From contig NZ_CP058566.2 in the NCBI RefSeq assembly GCF_014672715.2, positions 806,001-870,000 on the forward strand: a DNA stretch of 64,000 nt. The letters run 5' to 3'. Position numbers and translations under genes: made by a program. Below, in pieces: positions 10,263 through 18,696 of this stretch. The first letter of the stretch is position 1. Each line of letters opens with the position of its first letter. The notes under the pieces were generated by a model, which saw only the letters and a list, made by a program, of their open reading frames with translations, was not told the origin of the DNA and did no database searches. This stretch comes from Dehalogenimonas etheniformans (GTDB lineage Bacteria > Chloroflexota > Dehalococcoidia > Dehalococcoidales > Dehalococcoidaceae).

Positions 10263-12401
10263 ATGGATAAGGTTCAATTAGCGTCCCGCCTGCCGGGACG
10301 CTTATCACGTCTAGCGGATCTCTCGGCCAACCTATGGTGGAGTTGGACCATTCAAGCTAGAGAGCTTTTTGAATCTATTGACGGACGGCTCTGGCGTTCG
10401 TCCGGGCACAACCCCGTACGGCTCCTCATCGAGGTTGAAACAAGGCGCCTCGAAAGCCTGGCGGTAGATGAAGAATTTCTCAACAAATTCGATTCGGTCA
10501 TGAAACTCTACGATAGGCGTATGTCAGACGGAGACAACTGGTTGACAAAGACCTACCCGGGGATTTTCAACAATCCGGTGGCCTACTTTTCGATGGAGTT
10601 TGCCGTCCATAACTCCTTGCCTATGTACGCTGGAGGCCTGGGGGTACTCGCCGGCGATATTTGCAAAGAAGCATCGGATCTCGGCCTCCCGTTTGTAGGG
10701 GTGGGTTTCATGTACCCCGAGGGTTATTTCCATCAGCGAATCAGCGAAGACGGCTGGCAAATCGAACATTACCGGCAACTCGATTTCGATTTAGCACCGA
10801 TCTCCAGGGTCACCCGGTCGGACGGTAGTCGTTTCCTGCTCAGTTTACTCGTTGGAAACAAGAACGTGTTTCTGACCGCCTGGGAGGTCAAGGTAGGTCG
10901 GGGGGTGTTGTACCTGCTTGATACTAATGTTCCGGAGAACGAACCGGGTGACCGGGAACTATCAGCCAGGCTCTACAGCGCCGGCAGAGAGATCCGCTTG
11001 CAACAGGAATACCTGCTCGGCATCGGCGGTGTAAGACTGTTGCGAACCCTCGGAATAACCCCGGTCGCCTGGCATTGTAATGAAGGCCATACTTCGTTCC
11101 TGCTGCTCGAATTATTGAGGGAACATTTGACCGCCGGAGACAATCTCGAATCCGCCATCGGTAAGGTACGTGATCAAGCGGTGTTTACCACCCACACTCC
11201 GGTCCCCGCGGGACATGACACCTTTGACCCTGCCCTGATCGATAGGTATTTTTGCTGTTATTGGGAAAGCCTCAAAATCGAACGGGACCAGTTTATGGCA
11301 CTAGGCCAAGCCAGCAGAGAAGAGCACTTCAACATGACGGTTCTGGGTCTCAAACTGTCCCGCCGCGCCAACGCGGTCAGCCGTCTCCACGGTGAAGTGT
11401 CCCGGCGGATGTGGCGGCGGTTGTACGGTGCGACGCCCGAATCCGCGGTACCCATCGGCCATATAACCAATGGCATTCACGTTCCGACCTGGGAAACGCC
11501 ACCGATGACCAAGGCGTTTGAGAAGTATATCGGTGAAGACTGGTATGAACATCGTCACGAGATTGGTTTTCGCGATTTGCTTAACAAAGTCCCGGACGAG
11601 GTTTTGTGGCAGGTGCACCAGTTCAGGAAACAGCGTCTCATTCATTTGATTACCGAACGCTCCAGGCAGGAATGGAGCAATGCCGAAGTATCCAGCCGTA
11701 GATTGGTTGCTCTTGGCGCCCTGATGGACCCGGACGTCCTGACCATAGGTTTCGTCAGGCGCTTTGTGGAGTACAAACGGCCGTCGCTCCTCTTCCGGGA
11801 CGTCGAGAGGTTAAAAAAGATTGTCCGCAATTGGCAGCGGCCGGTACAGTTCATATTCGCCGGAAAATCCCACCCCGCCGATTTCATGGCCAAGGAATTG
11901 ATCCACCGCGTATACACGCAAGCGACAGACCGGGAGTTCGAAGGCAGGGTGTGCTTTATTGAAGATTACGACCTGCACCTGGCCAGATACCTGGTTTCCG
12001 GAGTGGATGTTTGGCTCAACAATCCGCGCAGGTTGCTGGAAGCCAGCGGGACGTCGGGGATGAAAGCCGGTATCAATGGCGTACCGAACGCGAGCATTCT
12101 GGACGGATGGTGGCAGGAAGGGTACAACCGGAAGGACGGCTGGGCCATCGGCAGCGAGGAAAAGCCGGACAACCCGGTCGACGAAGATACCCGTGATGCG
12201 GCGGAGCTTTACCAGTTACTGGAAGAACAGATTGTGCCGATGTACTACGATCGGGACGTCGGTGACATTCCCAGACGGTGGTTGAAGGTGTCGCGAGAGG
12301 CTATTGCTTCGACCGTCTGGGAATTCTCCGCCAGCAGGATGATGGTCGAATATGTTGAGCAGATGTATTTGCCTATCGCCCGGTCGGCGCTTAAAAAATA
12401 A
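10263..12401 (+). CDS. glgP: alpha-glucan (glycogen) phosphorylase
   Basis: Phosphorolyses alpha-1,4-glucan to glucose 1-phosphate. The 712-residue protein belongs to the alpha-glucan phosphorylase branch with an N-terminal DUF3417-like segment (LADLSANLWWSW near residues 17-28). VAYFSMEFAVHNSLPMYAGG lies near 101, WHCNEGHTSF near 268, and the PLP-lysine region GTSGMKAGINGV near 596. This branch is shorter than the rabbit-muscle type. ATG start at 10263, 39 nt after a promoter. It is divergent from malQ-GH57 and converges with the GT2 gene, 22 nt away. Product glucose 1-phosphate and free glucose from MalQ would feed glycolysis, the latter through the ROK kinase at 27.9 kb. Confidence 0.93.
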   Translation: MDKVQLASRLPGRLSRLADLSANLWWSWTIQARELFESIDGRLWRSSGHNPVRLLIEVETRRLESLAVDEEFLNKFDSVMKLYDRRMSDGDNWLTKTYPGIFNNPVAYFSMEFAVHNSLPMYAGGLGVLAGDICKEASDLGLPFVGVGFMYPEGYFHQRISEDGWQIEHYRQLDFDLAPISRVTRSDGSRFLLSLLVGNKNVFLTAWEVKVGRGVLYLLDTNVPENEPGDRELSARLYSAGREIRLQQEYLLGIGGVRLLRTLGITPVAWHCNEGHTSFLLLELLREHLTAGDNLESAIGKVRDQAVFTTHTPVPAGHDTFDPALIDRYFCCYWESLKIERDQFMALGQASREEHFNMTVLGLKLSRRANAVSRLHGEVSRRMWRRLYGATPESAVPIGHITNGIHVPTWETPPMTKAFEKYIGEDWYEHRHEIGFRDLLNKVPDEVLWQVHQFRKQRLIHLITERSRQEWSNAEVSSRRLVALGALMDPDVLTIGFVRRFVEYKRPSLLFRDVERLKKIVRNWQRPVQFIFAGKSHPADFMAKELIHRVYTQATDREFEGRVCFIEDYDLHLARYLVSGVDVWLNNPRRLLEASGTSGMKAGINGVPNASILDGWWQEGYNRKDGWAIGSEEKPDNPVDEDTRDAAELYQLLEEQIVPMYYDRDVGDIPRRWLKVSREAIASTVWEFSASRMMVEYVEQMYLPIARSALKK

Positions 12402-12423
12402 ACGAGGCAGCAATGTCGGGGCT

Positions 12424-13500
12424 TTAACGCCAGGTCCAGGCGCTGTTGACCATGAAGTTCCAACCGAAGCCGACGACGATGCCTATTGCCGCCGAGATGA
12501 TGTAAAATAGCCCGAAAACCTGGGTTAGCAAGGCCAGAATCCCGATATAAATGATAAAACCGCCAAGGCTGGTGACGTTGAACCTCAAAAGACGGCCCAG
12601 GAAGGTGCCTTCCGGCCGTTTGCGATCGCCAAAGGTGAAACGGTCGTTCAGTAAAAAATTCCAGACCACCGACACTTCGAAAGCGATTGCCCCAGCCACC
12701 AGGTAATAAAGACCGGCCCATTCCTTGAGAATGGCCAGCAGCCCCAGGTTGACCAGGGTTCCGCTCCCGCCGACAGCCACAAATTTTACTATGCGGTTTA
12801 ACTCCCCGGTCCGCCGCATGAGTGAGAGAAGGTGCCTCAGATAATCGGTCTGGGTGATCATAGAGAGTTTGGTAACCCCAGCGCGGCGGTTCTCGAAAAT
12901 AAACGGCACCTCGACCGTCGTCCTGGGGCAACCCAGGCAGATGACCTCGAGCAGGATCTTGTAACCTACCGGGCTAAGGGCGACTTCTGAGATGACGTCC
13001 TTTCTTAGCATGAAATAGCCGCTCATTGGGTCTTTAATGCCTCGGGTCGAGGGTAGAAGCACGTGAGACATCAGAACCGCGCCCCTTGAGATCACCCTGC
13101 GGGTAGCAGACCAGTTGCCGACGCTGCCGCCTGGGACGTACCTGCTGGCAACGGCCAGGTCGGCACCGCCTTCGATGGCTCTGACTAATCTGGGTAAAAC
13201 TTCAGGCGGGTGTTGAAGGTCGGCATCCATCACCGCCACAATATCGCCGCCGGCCAGTTTGAAGCCGTCGACGACGGCTGAGGCCAGCCCGCGCTTGTCC
13301 TTCCTGACCACAACGCTAACCGGGTATTTTTCAGCCAGTCCGCGGGCCACTTCCGCCGTCCCGTCGGGGCTGTTATCATCGATAACGAGAACATCGTACG
13401 GGTAATCACCCAGGGCGGAATGGATCTTTTCCAACAGAGAAGGAATATTGGCCGCTTCTTTATAACTGGGAATGACGATGGTCAGGTGCGGTTTAGTCAT
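12424..13500 (-). CDS. GT2 glycosyltransferase fused to a GtrA membrane domain
   Basis: The 358-residue protein begins MTKPHLTIVIPSYKEA, a dolichyl-phosphate-mannose-synthase-like GT2 domain with VIDDNSPDGTA and the metal-binding Asp cluster VMDADLQHPPE. From about residue 235 it continues into a GtrA-type domain with four hydrophobic spans. Such proteins move a sugar from a nucleotide donor to polyprenyl phosphate for cell-envelope or protein glycosylation. An upstream ATG at 13645-13647 would add 49 residues, but that stretch resembles no GT2 N-terminus and would overlap the divergent Crp/Fnr gene; 13500 is preferred. Acceptor and sugar are unknown. Confidence 0.88.
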   Translation of the reverse strand: MTKPHLTIVIPSYKEAANIPSLLEKIHSALGDYPYDVLVIDDNSPDGTAEVARGLAEKYPVSVVVRKDKRGLASAVVDGFKLAGGDIVAVMDADLQHPPEVLPRLVRAIEGGADLAVASRYVPGGSVGNWSATRRVISRGAVLMSHVLLPSTRGIKDPMSGYFMLRKDVISEVALSPVGYKILLEVICLGCPRTTVEVPFIFENRRAGVTKLSMITQTDYLRHLLSLMRRTGELNRIVKFVAVGGSGTLVNLGLLAILKEWAGLYYLVAGAIAFEVSVVWNFLLNDRFTFGDRKRPEGTFLGRLLRFNVTSLGGFIIYIGILALLTQVFGLFYIISAAIGIVVGFGWNFMVNSAWTWR

Positions 13501-13606
13501 GACTCTTAATGCTAACCGAGTAACCTCTAAAGCGTCAAGTGAACAGGATGGGCTTCCGGGGGAGAGGCTGTTGCCACGTGAGGGCGCGCCACTTATAATC
13601 TGGACT

Positions 13607-14293
13607 ATGGCTGAACCGTTAGTCCCTGAATTGAGCGTTCTGAACAAGCAGGAACTGATAAGACACAGTCCCTATTTCAAGGGGTTATCCCCCAAAGAAT
13701 TTTCTGTGATCGAGGGGATGGCGCTGGAAGAACGTTTTGAACGGGACGCTATGGTAGTGTCGGAAGGGGATTTGAGCCGCAAGGTTTATCTGGTAGCCTC
13801 GGGAGCGGTGAAAATTTTCGGGACTTCAGCAGAAGGTAAGGAACAAATCCTCGCCATCGCCCGCCCAGGCGACAGCTTCAACGATGTCGCTGCTTTTGAC
13901 GGCGGCGAGGCTCAGGCCACTGCTCAAGCGCTCACGCCATTGATTGTTTTTGCAATCAACGGCAGGGTACTTCTCGAACAGGCTTGCCAGCTTGGCCCGC
14001 TGGCGGCGAACATCATTGGGGCTTTGGGGGTAAAGGTCCGCCAGCTTGGCGACCTGGTCGCCGATCTATCGTTCCGTCCCGTATCCGGCCGATTAGCCCG
14101 GATATTGGTGACCCAGGTTGATCTGCCCAACACGCCATACCTGACCCAGCGGGACCTGGCAGCCATGGCGGGGACGGCCCGTGAAGTGGTGGCGCGCGCC
14201 CTGAAGGGGATGGAGGACGACGGCTTGATCAAAGTCGAACGACACAGGATCGAGATTGTAAACAGGCGGGAACTCGAAAAGATCGCCCTATGA
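13607..14293 (+). CDS. Crp/Fnr-family transcription regulator
   Basis: A 228-residue regulator: cNMP-binding-like beta-roll (about residues 18-130, with LVASGAVKIFG and ARPGDSFNDVAAFDGG) and a C-terminal Crp-type helix-turn-helix (LTQRDLAAMAGTAREVVARA near 180). It has a single Cys (near residue 127), so it cannot hold an FNR-type [4Fe-4S] cluster; its ligand is unknown. ATG start at 13607; an upstream in-frame start at 13472 would read through the divergent GT2 gene and is rejected. It is followed 53 nt later by a ferredoxin on the same strand, suggesting control of, or co-expression with, an electron carrier. Confidence 0.88.
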   Translation: MAEPLVPELSVLNKQELIRHSPYFKGLSPKEFSVIEGMALEERFERDAMVVSEGDLSRKVYLVASGAVKIFGTSAEGKEQILAIARPGDSFNDVAAFDGGEAQATAQALTPLIVFAINGRVLLEQACQLGPLAANIIGALGVKVRQLGDLVADLSFRPVSGRLARILVTQVDLPNTPYLTQRDLAAMAGTAREVVARALKGMEDDGLIKVERHRIEIVNRRELEKIAL

Positions 14294-14313
14294 TATAAGT
14301 TACATCGCGAATT

Positions 14314-14336
14314 TACCATCTAAAGGTATGATGGTA
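14314..14336 (+). promoter_or_regulatory. inverted repeat upstream of ferredoxin
   Basis: TACCATC at 14314-14320 and GATGGTA at 14330-14336 are perfect inverted repeats 9 nt apart, ending 10 nt before the ferredoxin start. It could be an operator or a hairpin in the crp-ferredoxin mRNA that affects ribosome access. No Shine-Dalgarno sequence is obvious downstream of it. Confidence 0.4.
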
Positions 14337-14346
14337 TCAACACACC

Positions 14347-14562
14347 ATGATCAATATCGAAATCAATCAAAAACTATGCGGTCACTGCCACCTCTGCGTC
14401 GCGTCTTGCCACAATGGCGGACTGGCACTCGAGAACGGGATTATCGTCGCCGATTCTTCTGCTGATTGCCGAGATTGCCGGACGTGTGAGTCGATCTGTG
14501 AACGAAATGCAATAAGCTGGTACTATGAGATCGTACTTAAAAATCCCGAGCCAGCCGATTGA
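14347..14562 (+). CDS. 2[4Fe-4S] ferredoxin-like protein
   Basis: A 71-residue cytosolic protein with two cluster motifs of the pattern CxxCxxCxxxC: CGHCHLCVASC near residues 12-22 and CRDCRTCESIC near 41-51. This is the bacterial-type dicluster ferredoxin fold, predicted to carry low-potential electrons. The usual Pro after the fourth Cys is replaced in both motifs (His and Glu), a modest deviation. It follows the Crp/Fnr gene by 53 nt and ends just before a strong bidirectional terminator. Redox partners are not in the window. Confidence 0.88.
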   Translation: MINIEINQKLCGHCHLCVASCHNGGLALENGIIVADSSADCRDCRTCESICERNAISWYYEIVLKNPEPAD

Positions 14563-14579
14563 CTATCGGAACGCAGGTG

Positions 14580-14620
14580 AAAAGACCGCAGGACCGAAAT
14601 ACCTGCGGTCTTTTCTTTTA
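14580..14620. terminator. bidirectional rho-independent terminator
   Basis: GAAAAGACCGCAGG at about 14579-14592 pairs with CCTGCGGTCTTTTC at 14602-14615, followed by TTTTA. A-rich and T-rich flanks on both sides let it serve the ferredoxin (+) and the convergent YihY gene (-), whose stop is at 14618. Confidence 0.88.
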
Positions 14621-15505
14621 TAGGGGTTTATCGGCATCTAATTTCAGAGTGCCTTCCCGCCATCGGCGCAACTCTCCGTTGAAAGAGCTGCCCGCTAGCA
14701 TGATAAATGCGGAAAGGTAAATCCAGACCATCAGGGCTATAGCCGAACCGATGGTGCCGTAAATTATGTTGTACCTGTTGAATTGGACGACGAACAAGAT
14801 GAAGCTTATCCGGATAATTTCGAACAGCACGGTTGCTACGAGCGCCCCAGGCCAGATATGCCGCCATTTGCTTCGGACGGCTGGCAGATAGGTGTACAAC
14901 ACGATAAAGACGAAAAAGGTTATGACCGAACCTACGGCGATCAATATGAAACTGGCTGATGTACCGAAGAACGGAATATCGACTTCGGGGATCAGGCTGA
15001 AAGCCGTGGGCAAAACACCGGAGAGTAGAAACAGAAAACCAGCCGCTAGAGCGAATACTATATCTCTCGGTTTGCGCAGATAAAATGGGGTCCGGTCGCA
15101 AACGCCGCAACTCCTGTTGAGCGCCACGCCCATGGAGGTGAACATATTCGAGCTGGTCCAGATCAAGGCTAGGATGCTGAAAATGCCCACAGCGCCGCGG
15201 GCGGCGATGATGCTCTGGATGTTTTCGGAGACGACATCTGGTGAGATAGGCAGATTTTGCTGGATGAAGCGGATGATTGCCTGTTGGACCGACTCCGAGG
15301 GAAGAAACAAACCTGCCAGGGAGATAAAACCGAGAAGCAACGGGAAAAGCGACAGGACAGCGAAGTAGGCTACCCCGGCGGCGAGATGTGATGCGTCGTT
15401 GCGGCCGAGTTCTTCAATCGTGCCCACGGAAACTCTGACAGCGACAAAAGACAATATCCTGTCTTTGAGACGGTTGATACTACTTTTCAAAGATAGCGGG
15501 GTCAT
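14618..15505 (-). CDS. YihY/BrkB-family inner-membrane protein
   Basis: A 295-residue polytopic membrane protein with about six hydrophobic spans. It has the YihY signatures AAGVAYFAVLSLFPLLLGF near residue 43 and LALIWTSSNMFTSM near 118, and the LPAVRSKWRHIWPGALVA loop near 208. The family was once called ribonuclease BN in error; its biochemical role is not established. The start overlaps the end of the AI-2E-type permease gene by 26 nt, so the two are probably translated from one mRNA. Length is normal. Confidence 0.87.
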   Translation of the reverse strand: MTPLSLKSSINRLKDRILSFVAVRVSVGTIEELGRNDASHLAAGVAYFAVLSLFPLLLGFISLAGLFLPSESVQQAIIRFIQQNLPISPDVVSENIQSIIAARGAVGIFSILALIWTSSNMFTSMGVALNRSCGVCDRTPFYLRKPRDIVFALAAGFLFLLSGVLPTAFSLIPEVDIPFFGTSASFILIAVGSVITFFVFIVLYTYLPAVRSKWRHIWPGALVATVLFEIIRISFILFVVQFNRYNIIYGTIGSAIALMVWIYLSAFIMLAGSSFNGELRRWREGTLKLDADKPL

Positions 15506-16604
15506 GGTGTCTTAAAGGCAGATGGTCTTCGAATCTGGCAGCGTCTTCGGTGTATTGAAAAATCCGGATTATGGTAGCGGTCAGAGGAATGGCCAGGATG
15601 ATGCCCCAGAGCCCGGCAAAATAGGCCCCCAGGATCAGCAGCACCAGGGAAAGGGCTGGATGAATGCGCTGAGCGTCACCCTGGATGCGCGGCACCAGCA
15701 GATTGTTTTCCAGCAACTGAACCACAAGAAACAGTCCGATGACCCAGAAAATGAGCTCCGGATATGTTGCCAGGATCAGGACCGCGGCAAAGAAACCACT
15801 TATCCAGGGACCGATAGTGGGCACCGCCTCAAAAAATCCCGCCAGAAGGCCAAGGAAAAGTGCCAGGGGAAAATTTACCCCCATGATTAATAGGGCAATG
15901 AAGGTTACGCCTCCGACGATACTGCCCAGTACCAACTCGGCTCGGAGGTAGCGCCCAAGCACTCGCCCGACGATGCCCAGGATGTTTCGAGTGTGGATCG
16001 AGGCCGCCGCAGGTAGTTCCTTGTAGATTCCGTCGCGGATCTTTTCCCAGTCCTTTAACAAGTAAAAGACGAATACAGGCATGATGGCAAAACCGAAGAT
16101 GAAGCCGATCGTCGCCGGAACCAGGGAAATGCTTCGTTGGAACGTGTTTTTGACGGCGTCGCTGACGCTGGTGGAAGCTCCAGCGACGATGTCGTCGATG
16201 CGCGCCCTGATTTCGGGTGAAAGGTGTTCTCTCAAGCCGTTCAGCCAATTGGACAAATGGCTGGTCACGGAGTTGATGATGTCCCCAGCATTGGCGAATA
16301 GCTGCGAAACCGTGTTAGCGGTGAGCGCCACAGTATAGGTCACCACGATGACCAAAAAGATAGCGATGAAAATGAAAAGAATCAGGACGATGATCGCGCG
16401 TTTTTGCTTTTGCAGCCAGGTTGGAAACAGAGTGTATTTTTCCAGCCATAGCACCACCGGTCGAAGGATATAAGCGATGAGCAACCCGATCATAAATGGC
16501 AGGAGAACGCTTCTTAGCTTATAGACCACAACGGAAAAGACGATTAAACAAACAAAAAAAACAACGGACCGCCAGTGCCGGCTAAGAATATGGCGTATTT
16601 GCAC
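15480..16604 (-). CDS. AI-2E/PerM-family permease
   Basis: A 374-residue membrane protein of the PerM/AI-2E transporter family: two N-terminal spans (residues 11-45), a long soluble loop (roughly 95-150), and a C-terminal block of helices containing PTIGPWISGFFAAVL and NNLLVPRIQGDAQRIHPAL. Members include Na+(Li+)/H+ antiporters and a reported autoinducer-2 exporter; the substrate here is unknown. GTG start at 16604. It overlaps YihY by 26 nt and lies 74 nt from YtxH upstream, within a run of envelope genes on the minus strand. Confidence 0.88.
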   Translation of the reverse strand: MQIRHILSRHWRSVVFFVCLIVFSVVVYKLRSVLLPFMIGLLIAYILRPVVLWLEKYTLFPTWLQKQKRAIIVLILFIFIAIFLVIVVTYTVALTANTVSQLFANAGDIINSVTSHLSNWLNGLREHLSPEIRARIDDIVAGASTSVSDAVKNTFQRSISLVPATIGFIFGFAIMPVFVFYLLKDWEKIRDGIYKELPAAASIHTRNILGIVGRVLGRYLRAELVLGSIVGGVTFIALLIMGVNFPLALFLGLLAGFFEAVPTIGPWISGFFAAVLILATYPELIFWVIGLFLVVQLLENNLLVPRIQGDAQRIHPALSLVLLILGAYFAGLWGIILAIPLTATIIRIFQYTEDAARFEDHLPLRHHDPAIFEK

Positions 16605-16678
16605 CGTCTATTCCTTTTCCTATTCAGGCGGGTTGATGTAGAGCGCCCAGATCTGAGAGGGCGGTGGATGACTGAAAA

Positions 16679-16912
16679 TCAGGTTTCGCCGTGGGGCAGC
16701 CGCGACTCGAGATTGCGCTTGGCCGAAGCGGCTCCCTCGCGGACATTTTCTGCAAATTCCTCGGCCCGCTCGCTGAGTTCGACAGCTTTCTCTTTTAGCA
16801 TCGAACGAGTTGCCGACCCGGTCTGCGGCGCATAAAGCAGGCCGATGCCGACTCCCACCGCGACACCAAGGAGGAGTCCCAGAGCAAAATTACCGGACGA
16901 ATCATTAGACAT
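16679..16912 (-). CDS. YtxH-domain protein
   Basis: A 77-residue protein with an N-terminal glycine-rich transmembrane helix (FALGLLLGVAVGVGIGLLYA, residues 8-27) followed by a charged helical tail (KAVELSERAEEFAENVREG). This is the YtxH/gas-vesicle-GvpP-like layout, often linked to envelope stress. It is 3 nt downstream of the DUF948-like gene, so the pair is one unit. Function is unknown beyond a membrane anchor. Confidence 0.78.
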   Translation of the reverse strand: MSNDSSGNFALGLLLGVAVGVGIGLLYAPQTGSATRSMLKEKAVELSERAEEFAENVREGAASAKRNLESRLPHGET

Positions 16913-16915
16913 ACT

Positions 16916-17203
16916 TTACTCCTTCCTTCGGAAGAGACCGCCCAGACCCGCTTTTAGTCCATGGAAAATCGCGGCGATCTCGATGACGGGTTTAATAAGT
17001 TCCTTTGAAGCCACCTCGGTGAAGCTTTCAACATTGCAGGCAGCTTTTTGAATGGAGTCCATGACATGTTTCGACCGGTCATAGATTTCATTGGTTTTCC
17101 GGTATATGGAAATGACCAGGACGAGCACCACCAGACCGATCAGGATGGCGACAACGCCGCCGATCACAATTACCAGATCGCGCCACCATCCAATATCCAT
17201 CAA
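16916..17203 (-). CDS. DUF948-like small membrane protein
   Basis: A 95-residue protein with one N-terminal transmembrane helix (IVIGGVVAILIGLVVLVLVI, residues 12-31), then an amphipathic helix with many Asp/Glu/Lys residues and a basic C-terminus (GLFRRKE). Such proteins commonly sit next to YtxH genes; here the gap is 3 nt. It probably forms a membrane-anchored helical assembly with YtxH, an inference from pairing only. Confidence 0.72.
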   Translation of the reverse strand: MMDIGWWRDLVIVIGGVVAILIGLVVLVLVISIYRKTNEIYDRSKHVMDSIQKAACNVESFTEVASKELIKPVIEIAAIFHGLKAGLGGLFRRKE

Positions 17204-17354
17204 ATGCCTCCGTTCGTTCGGAGAATTTTATCCCGCTGCGCCGTGGCCTTGACGCCTGCCGGTCAAGTTCAAGCGTTCGCAATTTGATGATAACACGCGG
17301 TATAGGCAGGTGCAAGTGATGTAATACAATAAATTTGGGACGTCCGGGTTTGCC

Positions 17355-17945
17355 TCAAGCCAAAAAAACAGCCCTGGCCAGCCTGAGCAGGAAATTGACA
17401 AAGAAATCCAGCCTGGCGAACAACCATCGTACGAACAAGGCCACGGCGCCTCCGACGGCCGCCCCGCCGATGATGTCCAGGGGATAGTACATGCCGGCGA
17501 CGATGCGGCAAAAAGAATGGATGGCGGCTACGATCAAAAACACTTTACCTGCTTGTTTGTTGCCCAGCCAAACAGCAAAGGCGATGCCGAACAGGATCGC
17601 CGCGGAATTGGAGGGGAAAGACGAATCGGTCGGCTGGTATAACAGTGTCGTCACTGCGATCTCGTTGAAAGGTCGTGGGCGGAACACAAATTCATTCAGG
17701 ATGGCCACCACTCCGGTGGCGATTCCCAAGCTCGCCATAGCCTGGAGGGCCAGTTTTTGGTTCGTCTCCCGTTGCCGTATCTCTGACGTACCAAACCAAA
17801 GCAGCAACAGCCCGAGGCTGGCGCCTACGATAAGAAAATAGTCGTTAGCCAGTCCCTTTATGACCTCATCCAGTATTGTCCATCGGCCGGCGAGGCTGTT
17901 GATAAACAGAGACAGGGCTTTATCGACAGCTATCAGCGCCTCCAC
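17355..17945 (-). CDS. PAP2-family membrane phosphatase
   Basis: A 196-residue membrane protein of the type-2 phosphatidic acid phosphatase family. The split active-site signature is visible: RPRPF near residue 91 (motif 1, KxxxxxxRP-like), SFPSNSAA near 108 (motif 2, SGH replaced by Ser-Asn) and RIVAGMYYPLDIIGG near 147 (motif 3, His replaced by Tyr). The replaced motif-2 and motif-3 histidines raise doubt about catalysis; undecaprenyl-diphosphate or lipid phosphatase activity would be the family expectation. It overlaps the upstream membrane gene by 13 nt. Confidence 0.75.
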   Translation of the reverse strand: MEALIAVDKALSLFINSLAGRWTILDEVIKGLANDYFLIVGASLGLLLLWFGTSEIRQRETNQKLALQAMASLGIATGVVAILNEFVFRPRPFNEIAVTTLLYQPTDSSFPSNSAAILFGIAFAVWLGNKQAGKVFLIVAAIHSFCRIVAGMYYPLDIIGGAAVGGAVALFVRWLFARLDFFVNFLLRLARAVFLA

Positions 17946-18322
17946 TTAAACCTCGCAAATAGCGCTTGAACGAAAGTTCTCTCCTTGAGGGCTTCCAGAC
18001 AGGGCTGGACCGGGGTGGTGGTTTTCAGCCGGGAATGGTTAAGGACCGAACTTAGGATAACGGTAACACCCACTGCCGAAAGCGTTGCCAGGGTGAACAA
18101 GCCGGCTTGCTGCGAACCTTCGATTATACCCACGGGGTTGCGGTAGTTCCAGGTAAAGAAAATAATCGCCCCCGGGGCGATCAAAAGCCCCGCGACCAGC
18201 CTGTTGACTGAAGCTTTCTGGCTGAACAGCAGACCTTTTAATCCGCTTTTGTTCGCAGCCGCCTGGATGAATCCCAGGGCGGAGCAAAATACCAATATAA
18301 AATATTCAGTACCTAAAGACAT
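17933..18322 (-). CDS. small membrane protein of unknown function
   Basis: A 129-residue protein with three hydrophobic stretches (about residues 4-20, 43-59 and 73-93) and a basic C-terminal tail ending FARFKWRR. I do not recognise a family. It overlaps the PAP2 gene start by 13 nt, so it is likely translationally coupled and may assist that membrane enzyme. ATG start at 18322. Confidence 0.62.
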   Translation of the reverse strand: MSLGTEYFILVFCSALGFIQAAANKSGLKGLLFSQKASVNRLVAGLLIAPGAIIFFTWNYRNPVGIIEGSQQAGLFTLATLSAVGVTVILSSVLNHSRLKTTTPVQPCLEALKERTFVQALFARFKWRR

Positions 18323-18384
18323 GCTCTTGTTCCGGGATTTTTTAGAACAACAGAAACAAAGCTAGAAATGCGTTTTGTATCGAA

Positions 18385-18618
18385 TTATTGACTGGACGAA
18401 TAACAATGCCAGCAGGTGATTTCACAATCGCTTGCGTTCGGCAGGAAATTGCTGCTTTTGCTTTCCGCTACCCAGGCTCCCGGCTTGCTTTCGCCGGTGC
18501 GCCTCTCCCAGACGAGAGCCCGGTTGCACCGGCCCATGTGCTGGTGGCTGCGATTGGCACACTCGCAACGCCCTCCCGAACGGGTCCAGGCTTGCTGAAC
18601 TACGGCATTCGAGAACAT
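18385..18618 (-). CDS. small Cys/His protein, HNH-like
   Basis: A 77-residue protein whose cysteines fall in an HNH/treble-clef-like pattern: RSGGRCECANRSHQHMGRC near residues 13-31, Trp-rich middle (ALVWERR, GAWVAESK), and CEITCWHCYSS at the C-terminus. The ending lacks the usual C-x-x-C-H, having CWHCY instead, so nuclease activity is doubtful and a structural zinc site is safer. The start at 18618 is preferred because GAGG lies about 9 nt upstream; an ATG 18 nt earlier is possible. It lies alone between a membrane gene and rlmN. Confidence 0.55.
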   Translation of the reverse strand: MFSNAVVQQAWTRSGGRCECANRSHQHMGRCNRALVWERRTGESKPGAWVAESKSSNFLPNASDCEITCWHCYSSSQ

Positions 18619-18696
18619 CGGACGATCCTCGTACAAAATCCGGGCTGAATTATACCACTACTAAAAAAATCTAACTAACGCTCACTACCTCTGATG

